From Planctomycetaceae bacterium (GTDB taxonomy: Bacteria; Planctomycetota; Planctomycetia; Planctomycetales; Planctomycetaceae), in NCBI GenBank assembly GCA_019636285.1, contig JAHBXV010000042.1:1-53971 (forward strand): 53,971 bases of DNA, read 5' to 3'. A program made the translations under genes and the position numbers. The notes under the pieces were generated by a model. That model worked only from the letters and a program-made list of their open reading frames with translations. It was not told the origin of the DNA and made no database searches. Position 1 is the first letter of the stretch. Every line of letters begins with the position of its first letter. Shown one piece after another: positions 42,279 to 51,701 of this stretch.

Positions 42279-43853
42279 ATGGCTGTTTCCACCAAGATCG
42301 TGATGGACAAAACCACATCGGCCTCCAGCCCCGTGGTGACGGCGTCGCACGCCACGATTGCGATTTTCGGAGCCTCCGGCGACCTGACCGCCAGAAAGCT
42401 GGTTCCCGCGCTGTACGACCTCTGGCACGAGGGATACCTCTCGGACGACGCGCCGATTGTGGGTGTCGCCCGCCGTGACAAGTCCGATGAAGAGTTTCGC
42501 GGCGAAATGTTCGAGGCGATCCGAGGACACGTCCGTGCCGGCAACGTCGACGAAGCGACCTGGGCCAAATTCGCCAGACGTCTCTACTACCGTCAGCTCG
42601 ATATCGCGGCCATCGACACGTATGACTCGCTCCGCCAGGCATTTGAGGAGATTGAGGGGGGAAACCAGACGACACGGCGCGTCGTCTACATGGCCACCTC
42701 GCCGGATCTGTTCCTGCCAGCCGTCGAAGGGCTTTCCAAGGGGCGCCTGATTCCTGGACGCGACAGCGATTCCACATTGCGGGTTGTTTTCGAAAAGCCC
42801 TTTGGCACCGATCTCGCCTCCGCGCAGGAGCTCAGCAGCTATCTCCGCCGATTTCTGCGGGAAGAGCAGATTTACCGCATCGACCACTATCTCGGCAAAG
42901 AAACCGTTCAGAACATTCTGCTGTTCCGCTTCGGCAACGAAATCTTTGAACCCCTCTTCAATCGGCATCACGTCGATCACGTGCAGATCACCGTGGCCGA
43001 GTCGCAGGGAATGGAGCGGGGCCGTGGAGGCTATTACGACAAGTCCGGTGCCCTGCGCGACGTTCTGCAGAACCACGTGCTGCAACTGCTTTGCCTGGTG
43101 GGAATGGAACCTCCCGCGCTTTTCGACGCCCGAGACCTGCACGATGAAAAACTCAAAGTGCTGAAGGCCCTGTCACCAGGCGCGAAGGGGCCTGTCTCTG
43201 AATGGGCCGTGTCCGGGCAATATTCCGCGGGGCTGGTCGATGGCAAACATGCCAGCAGCTACCTCGAGGAAGAGCGGATTCCCCCCGACTCGCGCACCGA
43301 AACCTTTGTCGCCATGAAGGTCATGATCGACAACTGGCGCTGGGCCGGCGTCCCCTTTTATCTGCGCACCGGAAAACGGCTGCCGCACCGCGTCAGTGAA
43401 ATCGCGATTCAGTTCAAGCTGCCGCCGCTCAACCTCTTCACCACCGTCGAATGCGATGGCAACATGTGCGATCTGGTTGGTGCTCGCCCCAATCGCCTCG
43501 TCTTTCGCATTCAGCCGAGCGAGTCGATCAAGCTCTCGTTCTCCACCAAACGTCCCGGCATGCAGTACCAGATTCAGCCGGTCACCATGGACTTCAACTA
43601 CGACAACACCTTCCAGCAATCGTTGCCCGAAGCTTACGAGCGGCTCCTGCTCGACGTGCTGCGGGGCGATTCGACGCTGTTTCTGCGCACCGACGAACTC
43701 GAAGCCGCCTGGCAATTCGTCACCCCCCTGCTCAATGAGTGGGAACAGTTGAAGATCGTCCCGGAACCCTATCGGGCCGGATCGTGGGGCCCACGTGCCG
43801 CCGATGACCTGTTGCGACGCGAAGGCCGCGATTGGCGCCAGCCTCAAGTCTGA
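42279..43853 (+). CDS. zwf: Glucose-6-phosphate 1-dehydrogenase
   Basis: 524 residues from the ATG at 42279. The NADP-binding loop IFGASGDLTARKLVPALYDLW is at about residues 29-49 and the active-site RIDHYLGKETVQN at about 199-211. EKPFGTDLASAQEL, the substrate-binding VDHVQITVAES, WRWAGVPFYLRTGKRLPHR, and the C-terminal EAAWQFVTPLLNEWE are all in place. The enzyme oxidises glucose 6-phosphate to the lactone at the entry to the pentose phosphate pathway and supplies NADPH. Length is normal for the family. pgl and gnd are not in the window. Confidence 0.96.
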   Translation: MAVSTKIVMDKTTSASSPVVTASHATIAIFGASGDLTARKLVPALYDLWHEGYLSDDAPIVGVARRDKSDEEFRGEMFEAIRGHVRAGNVDEATWAKFARRLYYRQLDIAAIDTYDSLRQAFEEIEGGNQTTRRVVYMATSPDLFLPAVEGLSKGRLIPGRDSDSTLRVVFEKPFGTDLASAQELSSYLRRFLREEQIYRIDHYLGKETVQNILLFRFGNEIFEPLFNRHHVDHVQITVAESQGMERGRGGYYDKSGALRDVLQNHVLQLLCLVGMEPPALFDARDLHDEKLKVLKALSPGAKGPVSEWAVSGQYSAGLVDGKHASSYLEEERIPPDSRTETFVAMKVMIDNWRWAGVPFYLRTGKRLPHRVSEIAIQFKLPPLNLFTTVECDGNMCDLVGARPNRLVFRIQPSESIKLSFSTKRPGMQYQIQPVTMDFNYDNTFQQSLPEAYERLLLDVLRGDSTLFLRTDELEAAWQFVTPLLNEWEQLKIVPEPYRAGSWGPRAADDLLRREGRDWRQPQV

Positions 43854-43892
43854 TGGATCGAGTCTTGGCGAGATGCTCCAAACTGGGACGGC

Positions 43893-44300
43893 ATGAGCGA
43901 TACCTGGCTACCGACCGATGCCGAACTCCTTGCCTGGATCGATGAAGATCTCGACCCGGTCGCCAGCGCCCGCGTGGAAACATTCCTGCGCGATCGACCG
44001 CCCCTTTTGTCGCGTCTCGAAGAACTGCTGGCCGATCGCGAGAAGGCGTCGCTGTCGCTGGGAGAAATCTGGCGACGGCACCGCATTTCCTGTCCTCCGC
44101 GAACCCTGTGGCAGGCTTATCTCGACGGCTCAGTGGGCGATGGGGTCGCGCAGTATCTGCAAGGTCACCTGAATCTGGTGGGCTGCCGCGTCTGCCAGGC
44201 CAACGTCGATGACCTCGGCCGAGGCGGCGCTTCCTCGGACGATCTTCAGCGCAAAATCTTCTCGACCTCGATCGGTCGTCTCCCCCGGCGGAAAGATTGA
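43893..44300 (+). CDS. Small protein with H-x5-C-x2-C motif, function unknown
   Basis: 135 residues, starting 39 bases after zwf and probably co-transcribed. The N-terminal half is acidic and helical (LPTDAELLAWIDEDLDPVASARVETFLRDRPPLLSRLEELLADREKASLSL). The second half reads CPPRTLWQAYLDGSVGDGVAQYLQGHLNLVGCRVCQANVDDL. The order of a short helical repeat followed by HLNLVGCRVC resembles the zinc-binding anti-sigma domain, but the spacing (H-x5-C-x2-C) is not the standard H-x3-C-x2-C. There is no membrane helix. I recall similar short proteins in planctomycetes without a known function. No sigma gene is adjacent. Confidence 0.7.
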   Translation: MSDTWLPTDAELLAWIDEDLDPVASARVETFLRDRPPLLSRLEELLADREKASLSLGEIWRRHRISCPPRTLWQAYLDGSVGDGVAQYLQGHLNLVGCRVCQANVDDLGRGGASSDDLQRKIFSTSIGRLPRRKD

Positions 44301-44443
44301 TCTCCTTTTGTCGTTCATCGGCTTGCAGCCCCCCGGTTCCTTGCCAGCCATGACGACATCTTGCGGTCCATGGGGTCTCATGGGTTGCCCTGATGGAAGC
44401 CTGCGTCGACAATCGGGCCTTGTCCCACAAGGAAACCCATCTC

Positions 44444-45955
<1,512 letters not shown>

Positions 45956-45968
45956 GGGCAACGCAACC

Positions 45969-48278
45969 TTACGTTGGCTCATCAAGGACGATTGCCCGAT
46001 CGGCCCATTTCGCCAAGTGACCGGCCGCGTCCGTCGTCACCAGCGTATGGCCGACGTCAACCAGTTCCCGCAATGTTTTCGCGAGCGTCGGCACATCGGC
46101 GGGATGCAATCCTCCCGCCGGTTCGTCGATCACCAACCACGTCGGTCGCTCGGTCGATCGCGACAGCCGGGCTCCCAACCGCAGCCGTCGCGACTCGCCG
46201 GCTGACAATCGATGCACGGGCTGTCCGAGAACCAGGTAGCCCAGTCCCAGCCGCCGTAACGTCTGAAATTGCTGCTGGACGCTGGGAAGACTTCGAAAAT
46301 AGTCGCACGCCTCGTCAACAGTCTGTCGCAGGACGTCGGCAATCGACGCGCCACGATGTTTGACGGCCAGAACTTCCGATCGATACCGGGTTCCGCCGCA
46401 GACCGGGCAAGGGCGTTCGAGCGACACCATTAAAGCCGAGGGAACAACCAGGCGCCCGCGACCCCGGCATTCGCGACAGCCACCGCCATCAAGGGCCGCA
46501 TAACTGAACTTTCGTGGCGACCATCCGAGTCGTCGGGCATCGGCTGACTCCGCGAACAGCTTGCGAATCTCGGTCAACACACCCAGCCACGAAACGAGCG
46601 TCGCACGAGCCGAAGCCGTTAACGGCTGGTCGTCGATCGTCTCGACATCGTGCGTGCCGTCCGACAGCAATTGCCGCGGCAAATCGGCCGCCAGCAATCG
46701 ATCGGTCCGCGCGGTCCAGCGGCCGACGATGACGTTCCAGGACTGCTCCGCCAGCAACGCCTCGCGCGGCGACTGTCGGTCATCCAGCCACGTGACTTTC
46801 CGCTCGACTTTGCCAGTCCGTTTTCCACGAGTTTTCGCCGCCGGCCGCGGTGCAGCCACGGGGTCAACGTCATCGGCTATTGCTGCTTTTGTCGAAAACT
46901 CGACCGGAGTTCCGGCGAACGTGATATTTCCGCCCGCTGCTCCCGCGCCGGGCCCCAGTTCCACGACCCAATCCGCGAATGCAGCCGTCTCCAAACGATG
47001 TTCAATCAGGATGACGCTATTCCCCTGGTCTCGCAGGCGCTGAATCAGCTCCCGTCCGGCGGGAAGTTCGCTCGCATGCCAGCCGCGAAACGGTTCATCG
47101 AGGATGATAAGTGTTGCCGTCAACTCCTTCAGCGCGATCGTTGCCAGCCCGACCGCTCGCCGGGCCGCGGCGGGGAGATCGTCCGCACTTCGGGCGAGTG
47201 ACACTTCTCCAAGTCCCGCATTCGATAACACCTCGCATTGCGCGCGGATGCGAGCCGCTTCGTCGTTTGGGAAATCGGGAGTCTCCGACCCGCACCAATC
47301 GTCCGCGGAGAGTTTCCACCACTCCGCGAGAGTCCGTGTTCCGTAGTGCCACCGGTTCGCAACCACGTTCCAGCCGGTTCCAGCACACTGCGGGCAGTCT
47401 TTCATGGCAGCCGCCGCGCCCGAACATGTTCGGCAGACTGGCAGCGAGTCCGTTCCCGATTCCGCGAACGCCCGCATCTCGGGAGCCGTGACGCCGCACT
47501 TCCGGCAAACCGGTTCGTCCGCGCCATGACTCCAGGGCGAAGCAACCGCCTCGGTATCCACCAGCGCCCAGCGTCCGTCCCCTTCCCGTCGCGCCAGTTC
47601 CAATGCCTCGTGCAGCCGCGCCACCGTCGATTTTCCGGCCGTCAGGCGATCGACGACTCCCCACGGCCGAGTTGCGATTTCGCCGGGAGGCTCATCGTCC
47701 ACGCTCCAGACGGTTTTCCCGTCGGTCACCCGCCGAAACCCACGCTCGCGCACATGTTCCAGCACGTCCGCTGATGACAGCTTGGCTGGAACAGGAAACA
47801 CGATCAGACGCCGCGTTCCGCCGGGCAGGGCAAGGAATTCCTCGACGCTCTCCTCCAGGCCCCGGGCGCGCAGTCGCCTCAGGCACGCGCTACACGTGGC
47901 CCAACCCGCTCGCTGAACGCCGCGAAGAATGGGCTCGGCGATTCCCGTCACAACACCAACAGTTCTGCCGGAAAAATCGGGACGGTCGCCATCCATGAGC
48001 ACCGCTGGCGGAATTCCGGCCAGCGAGTCGGCAGAGGGACGCGGCAGTCGCTGCCCGACGGAGAGTCCGCTCGCGGTCAGAAAGCGCCGCTGCCCTTCGG
48101 CGAACAACGTGTCGACCGCCAGACTCGATTTGCCCGATCCGCTGACGCCGGCCAGCAAAATGACCTGACCCAGCGGCAGATCAAGATCCACGGCGCGGAG
48201 ATTGTGCGTACGGACGCCGCGGAGTTCGATTCCGCGACGTCGAGTTTTGCTGCGAGGAAGCGTGGTTTCAGCCGACAT
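45969..48278 (-). CDS. UvrA-like ABC ATPase lacking the second P-loop
   Basis: 769 residues, well short of UvrA (about 940). The N-terminal ABC half keeps Walker A GVSGSGKSS (44-52) and Walker B LIILDEPFRGWHASELP, but its signature is degraded (RSADDLPAAARRAVGLATIAL in place of LSGGE). The UvrA-type zinc modules are present: CSACLRR, CRKC/CRTC/CPQC and CRECRGRGRL/CPVCGGTRYR. In the C-terminal half the P-loop position reads VGRWTARTD, without GxxGxGKS, while the signature HRLSAGESRRLRLGARL and Walker B WLVIDEPAGGLHPAD remain. One composite ATP site may be dead. It could be a regulatory or specialised relative of UvrA2. The gene is convergent with the sulfatase, 13 bases apart. Confidence 0.85.
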   Translation of the reverse strand: MSAETTLPRSKTRRRGIELRGVRTHNLRAVDLDLPLGQVILLAGVSGSGKSSLAVDTLFAEGQRRFLTASGLSVGQRLPRPSADSLAGIPPAVLMDGDRPDFSGRTVGVVTGIAEPILRGVQRAGWATCSACLRRLRARGLEESVEEFLALPGGTRRLIVFPVPAKLSSADVLEHVRERGFRRVTDGKTVWSVDDEPPGEIATRPWGVVDRLTAGKSTVARLHEALELARREGDGRWALVDTEAVASPWSHGADEPVCRKCGVTAPEMRAFAESGTDSLPVCRTCSGAAAAMKDCPQCAGTGWNVVANRWHYGTRTLAEWWKLSADDWCGSETPDFPNDEAARIRAQCEVLSNAGLGEVSLARSADDLPAAARRAVGLATIALKELTATLIILDEPFRGWHASELPAGRELIQRLRDQGNSVILIEHRLETAAFADWVVELGPGAGAAGGNITFAGTPVEFSTKAAIADDVDPVAAPRPAAKTRGKRTGKVERKVTWLDDRQSPREALLAEQSWNVIVGRWTARTDRLLAADLPRQLLSDGTHDVETIDDQPLTASARATLVSWLGVLTEIRKLFAESADARRLGWSPRKFSYAALDGGGCRECRGRGRLVVPSALMVSLERPCPVCGGTRYRSEVLAVKHRGASIADVLRQTVDEACDYFRSLPSVQQQFQTLRRLGLGYLVLGQPVHRLSAGESRRLRLGARLSRSTERPTWLVIDEPAGGLHPADVPTLAKTLRELVDVGHTLVTTDAAGHLAKWADRAIVLDEPT

Positions 48279-48331
48279 GCCGTGATCAGATCGATTCCCG
48301 GTGTCGGCCGCAATTCCGGCAGCCCACTCCG

Positions 48332-48889
48332 TTACGCGTCTTCGAATTCCGACTCAAACTGCTCGTACTGCGAAACGCGGTTCGTCACGACCGATTCCGG
48401 CAGCAGCAGCGATGAGCCTTCGTACATCCGGTACTTCATGACGTACGCATCTTCATCGGTATCGATGTAGTGGTGCCGCATGACCCCGGTCGCTTGCAGG
48501 CCGACCGAGCGGAAGAACTTCTGGGCAATCAGGTTCGTTTCGCGAACCTCGAGAATGATCTCCTGACGGCGCTGCTGAGACAGCTTGCCGATCAGCTTGG
48601 AGACCATCTGGGTGCCGACACCCATGCCGCGCGAATTCGGCCCGACCGCGAAGTTCAAGAGGTGCAACTGCGTCTTCAGCAGTTCATAGATCATGAAGCC
48701 GACGATTCGCTCCTGCCGTTCGGCCACCATGCCAATGCAGTTTCGCTGGCGCAGGCAACTGAGGAAGTCTTCCTCGGTCCAGGCAAACTCGAAACTGCCG
48801 CGTTCAATCTCCAGGACTTCGGACATGTCCCGGCGAATCATCCAGCGAATTTGCACATCGCTCGCGGCTACAGATTTCGCTTGGCTCAT
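48332..48889 (-). CDS. RimI-type GNAT N-acetyltransferase
   Basis: 185 residues from the ATG at 48889, with GGGAGGCC just ahead. The GNAT fold is clear: IRWMIRRDMSEVLEIERGSFEFAWTEEDFLSCL, then LLNFAVGPNSRGMGVGTQMVSKLI, where the acetyl-CoA loop R-G-M-G-V-G lies, and EIILEVRETNLIAQKFFRSVGL. This is the ribosomal-protein S18-alanine acetyltransferase branch. The C-terminal 30 residues (LLLPESVVTNRVSQYEQFESEFEDA) go beyond RimI and may serve as a tail. It lies 53 bases upstream of the UvrA-like gene on the same strand. Confidence 0.86.
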   Translation of the reverse strand: MSQAKSVAASDVQIRWMIRRDMSEVLEIERGSFEFAWTEEDFLSCLRQRNCIGMVAERQERIVGFMIYELLKTQLHLLNFAVGPNSRGMGVGTQMVSKLIGKLSQQRRQEIILEVRETNLIAQKFFRSVGLQATGVMRHHYIDTDEDAYVMKYRMYEGSSLLLPESVVTNRVSQYEQFESEFEDA

Positions 48890-49123
48890 CACGGCCTCCC
48901 TGCCTGATTCCATGCGCTGATTGGGTTCACCCGCCGACCGACAACTGTTTGACACCGAGCCCACGTCGCGGGTCATCCGTCGGCAGGCGAGGCGTCCGGG
49001 GCGGAACATACTGCAACCGCCCCTGCCTGCCAAGACGTCTTCAAAAATTCGTCGCGACGCTCCCCCACCCTCTTTCCAGGGTGGTGGCGGCGAGCTGCGG
49101 AAAGCCCTGCGACCAGCCGAAAT

Positions 49124-50188
49124 TCACCGTTCAGCCGCACCCGCGAAAGCCGTGATCTGGTCGGCGACCTGACTCTGCACCCAGTCGAGAATTGTGAGGC
49201 GATAATGGGCCTCGTCGTGCCAGACTTGTTCGCAACTCCAGGTCTTCGCGAGGTTCTCGATCGATTGCGGCGGCACGAACTGGTCGAATCGGGCACCGTG
49301 CAGAACAAATCGATCGGCGGGCAGCCGTAGCGGCCACAATCCCGGACGAATCGGCTGCGTCGCGGTTTCCAGTTGAGGGAGCAGTTCCGGTCCCGATTGC
49401 AGGCCTCGCTCAATCGCTTTCACAAACACGCTTCGCGAGACCAGAAGGTCGGCCAAGTCGGCCGGTGGAGCCAATGCGATCGCGAATTCCAGGTCGTTAA
49501 TGTAAGTCGCCGCCAGGGAAATCAGCCAGCCGCCATAGCTGCACCCGACGAGCCCGACACGACGGCCCTGCTTTTGGAGAGTCCGGCACACGGTGGCGAG
49601 ATCGAGTACCCCCTGCCGTGCCGTTTCGAGCTGGTGCGACAAATCGCCGGACAGCAGCAACTGCCCCGGCAGGCTTCCGGGGGGCGTCCGCCGAAAATTC
49701 AGCGGCGCGTCCATCATCACAGTCTCGATTCCCTGCGGCGCCAGACGACGCGCCAGGCGGTGAAACCACCCGCTCCCGATATGCACGATTCCGTCGACAC
49801 CGACGACCGTCACTCCGCGATCATCGTTCTTGGGCGTCCAACAGCGACCAATCACGTGGTCGCTGGGTTCGATCCCCAGCGGCGCGACCGACGGGAACGT
49901 GAAGTCACGAACTCGGAACAGGCGCTCATCCTCCGCGAGTTGTTCGGGAGGCATCCTCGTCAGGTCGGCATCGCTCCAGACAAATTCAGCCGGCGGCGGC
50001 AGCGGCCCAAAGAACGCTTCATGGTCACCCGCCAGGAACCGGGGGTCATCCAAGTGTCGCCGACCGTGTCGCAGCGGAGGGTTGCCGCGGAGCAGCACAC
50101 CCCGGAGCAGAATCTGCCCCATCAGGGAATCGACGACGCGCGACCACGTCGTCCGAAACCAGCGAGGCCCGGACGGAGTGCTGGCCAT
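49124..50188 (-). CDS. Alpha/beta hydrolase (ABHD18/DUF2048-like)
   Basis: 354 residues. The central part holds VTVVGVDGIVHIGSGWFHRLARRLAPQGIETVMMDAPLNFRRTPPG, then the nucleophile elbow VGLVGCSYGGWL (Ser within GCSYGG), and LHGARFDQFVPPQ with the acid residue. WHDEAHYRL near the end probably bears the catalytic His. The gene-length layout, with a long N-terminal region before the fold, recalls the DUF2048 (ABHD18) group. No signal peptide. The substrate is unknown. It lies between the acidic-tailed membrane protein and RimI on the same strand. Confidence 0.78.
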   Translation of the reverse strand: MASTPSGPRWFRTTWSRVVDSLMGQILLRGVLLRGNPPLRHGRRHLDDPRFLAGDHEAFFGPLPPPAEFVWSDADLTRMPPEQLAEDERLFRVRDFTFPSVAPLGIEPSDHVIGRCWTPKNDDRGVTVVGVDGIVHIGSGWFHRLARRLAPQGIETVMMDAPLNFRRTPPGSLPGQLLLSGDLSHQLETARQGVLDLATVCRTLQKQGRRVGLVGCSYGGWLISLAATYINDLEFAIALAPPADLADLLVSRSVFVKAIERGLQSGPELLPQLETATQPIRPGLWPLRLPADRFVLHGARFDQFVPPQSIENLAKTWSCEQVWHDEAHYRLTILDWVQSQVADQITAFAGAAER

Positions 50189-50283
50189 CAGTCGCAGGAG
50201 AATGCGGAATGCCGACCCGATGAGCTGTTATTCCCAACAGAGATCTTGCCATCCGGCATGTTGCGATCGCGACGCCAGCAAGA

Positions 50284-50811
50284 TTACTTCGATGTGTCGT
50301 CGTCTTCGTCGTCGAAGAAATCGATCTCGTCGCCACTGTCGGCCGCAGGAACGTCCTCGAGCTCGGCGCTGCTGTCGTAAGCCACGGTCTCGGCATACGA
50401 GTCGTCGTCGTCTTCTTCTGCCAGGCTGTTTTGCTCGGTGTCGTCATCGTCCGCGAGAAGTTCGTCATCGACTCCCAACTCGTCATCGTCGTCTGCCGCC
50501 GTCGTGCCCTTGTCCGCCGCCGGAGCAGACTTGGCGCCGCCAAACAGCAGGATTCCCACCGGCATCACGATGACCGCCGCCGCCAGCAACAGACTTCCCG
50601 CGATCACTCCCTGAAGCATTCCCGACATGTTTTCCGCGTTCGACAAAAATGCCGACACCAGGAAAAAGCACAACAGGCCGGCGGGAATGGCGGGAACGAG
50701 CGAAGTGGCAGCGAGGGAAAATCGACCCACGGCCTGTTTCCTTTGCGACAGCGGACTCAGTGGAAACGAGATGGACGGCGAACCCGCTGCACGACGGGTT
50801 TCCCTAGTCAT
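50284..50811 (-). CDS. Membrane protein with acidic C-terminal tail
   Basis: 175 residues from the ATG at 50811. Two membrane helices are predicted, at about residues 38-57 (LVPAIPAGLLCFFLVSAFLS) and 68-92 (VIAGSLLLAAAVIVMPVGILLFGG). The last 80 residues are a disordered acidic tail dominated by Asp and Glu (DDDDELGVDDELLADDDDTEQ and similar), with no structured domain. No family is recognised. The ATG overlaps the stop of the upstream small ORF by eight bases (ATGACTAG), suggesting coupling. Possible roles, such as cation binding or a scaffold on the membrane, are speculative. Confidence 0.72.
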   Translation of the reverse strand: MTRETRRAAGSPSISFPLSPLSQRKQAVGRFSLAATSLVPAIPAGLLCFFLVSAFLSNAENMSGMLQGVIAGSLLLAAAVIVMPVGILLFGGAKSAPAADKGTTAADDDDELGVDDELLADDDDTEQNSLAEEDDDDSYAETVAYDSSAELEDVPAADSGDEIDFFDDEDDDTSK

Positions 50812-50995
50812 CGTAGGGCGCCTCCAAGCCCGGAAACAAGATCGGAAGTCCCGCAAGGGCCGCTTCTTGCAAACTTCTTGCTTTCGCGCTGCCCGACCAG
50901 AAACCCCATTGAACCAGCCAGCCGCCACGGGTGGTTTCGATCATTCCGATGGAGCCGTTTTTAAGGATTGTCGCGTACGTGTCGGCAGGAAGCAT
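50804..50995 (-). CDS. Small hypothetical protein coupled to the acidic-tailed gene
   Basis: 63 residues if started at the ATG at 50995 (MLPADTYATILKNGSIGMIETTRGGWLVQ); the frame is open to 51253, so the true start is uncertain. WGFWSGSAKARSLQEAALAGLPILFPGLEAPYDD forms the end. No signal peptide, membrane helix or known domain is visible. The support is its 8-base overlap with the next gene and the absence of any better use of the sequence. It might be non-coding. Confidence 0.4.
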   Translation of the reverse strand: MLPADTYATILKNGSIGMIETTRGGWLVQWGFWSGSAKARSLQEAALAGLPILFPGLEAPYDD

Positions 50996-51281
50996 GGCTT
51001 GGAACCGGATAAAGCGCCAAGACTCGCTGGCCTGCCGGTTCGCTATCTCCCGAGGCAATTTGATTCGGCCAGTTTCGCCGGTTCCCTTTCCATGCGGAAG
51101 ACACCCTTTTGCCGACGATCTGGTAAACTGTCGTGCGGAAATTGCGACGGGGCGTCGTTCATTCACCCGCCCCATGATCCCGCCTGGAGCCTTTGAAGTA
51201 GGCGCCCCGAGGCCAGATTTTCGCCGCGACGATAAATGGAGTGCTGCCGGCAATTTTGCCGGCGAGGAAGGGAGTCGGCGG

Positions 51282-51701
51282 ATGCCGCTGAAAACTCAAC
51301 CCCTCGACGAGCCGGGGCTGAACCTCACGTCGATGCTCGACGTGGTGATGCTGCTCATCATTTTCTTCATGGTGGGCACCCAGTTCTCCCAGGAAGAACG
51401 CTCTTACGACATCGAAGTTCCGACGGTGGCCGATCTGGTCGCGATGACCGATCAGCCCGACGAACTGATCGTGAATGTCGCCGCCGACGGAAGCATCGAA
51501 TTCCGCCAGCAACCGGCCTCGATCGAGTCACTCGAAGCTGAACTGGCCAAGGCGATCGCCAATTTCCCGAACCAGGCCGTCATCATTCGTGGCGATCGCG
51601 CCAGCGTCTATCAGGCCGTCATGGACGTGATGTCAGCGTGTCGGAGGGCGGGCGTGCGCAACATTTCACTCGCACACCGTGCGGCAGCGGAGAGTCGTTG
51701 A
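51282..51701 (+). CDS. exbD: ExbD/TolR-family proton-channel subunit
   Basis: 139 residues from the ATG at 51282, preceded by GAGGAAGGGA; upstream frame extension lacks family sequence. The single membrane helix LTSMLDVVMLLIIFFMVGTQF places Asp20 where the proton-carrying Asp of ExbD/TolR lies. The periplasmic domain follows: YDIEVPTVADLV, LIVNVAADGSIEF and AVIIRGDRASVYQAVMDVMSACRRAGVRNISLA. ExbD works with ExbB and TonB-like proteins to convert proton flow into force on envelope partners. No ExbB gene is adjacent. Its TGA stop overlaps the ATG of the next gene (TGATG), so the two are coupled. Confidence 0.93.
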   Translation: MPLKTQPLDEPGLNLTSMLDVVMLLIIFFMVGTQFSQEERSYDIEVPTVADLVAMTDQPDELIVNVAADGSIEFRQQPASIESLEAELAKAIANFPNQAVIIRGDRASVYQAVMDVMSACRRAGVRNISLAHRAAAESR

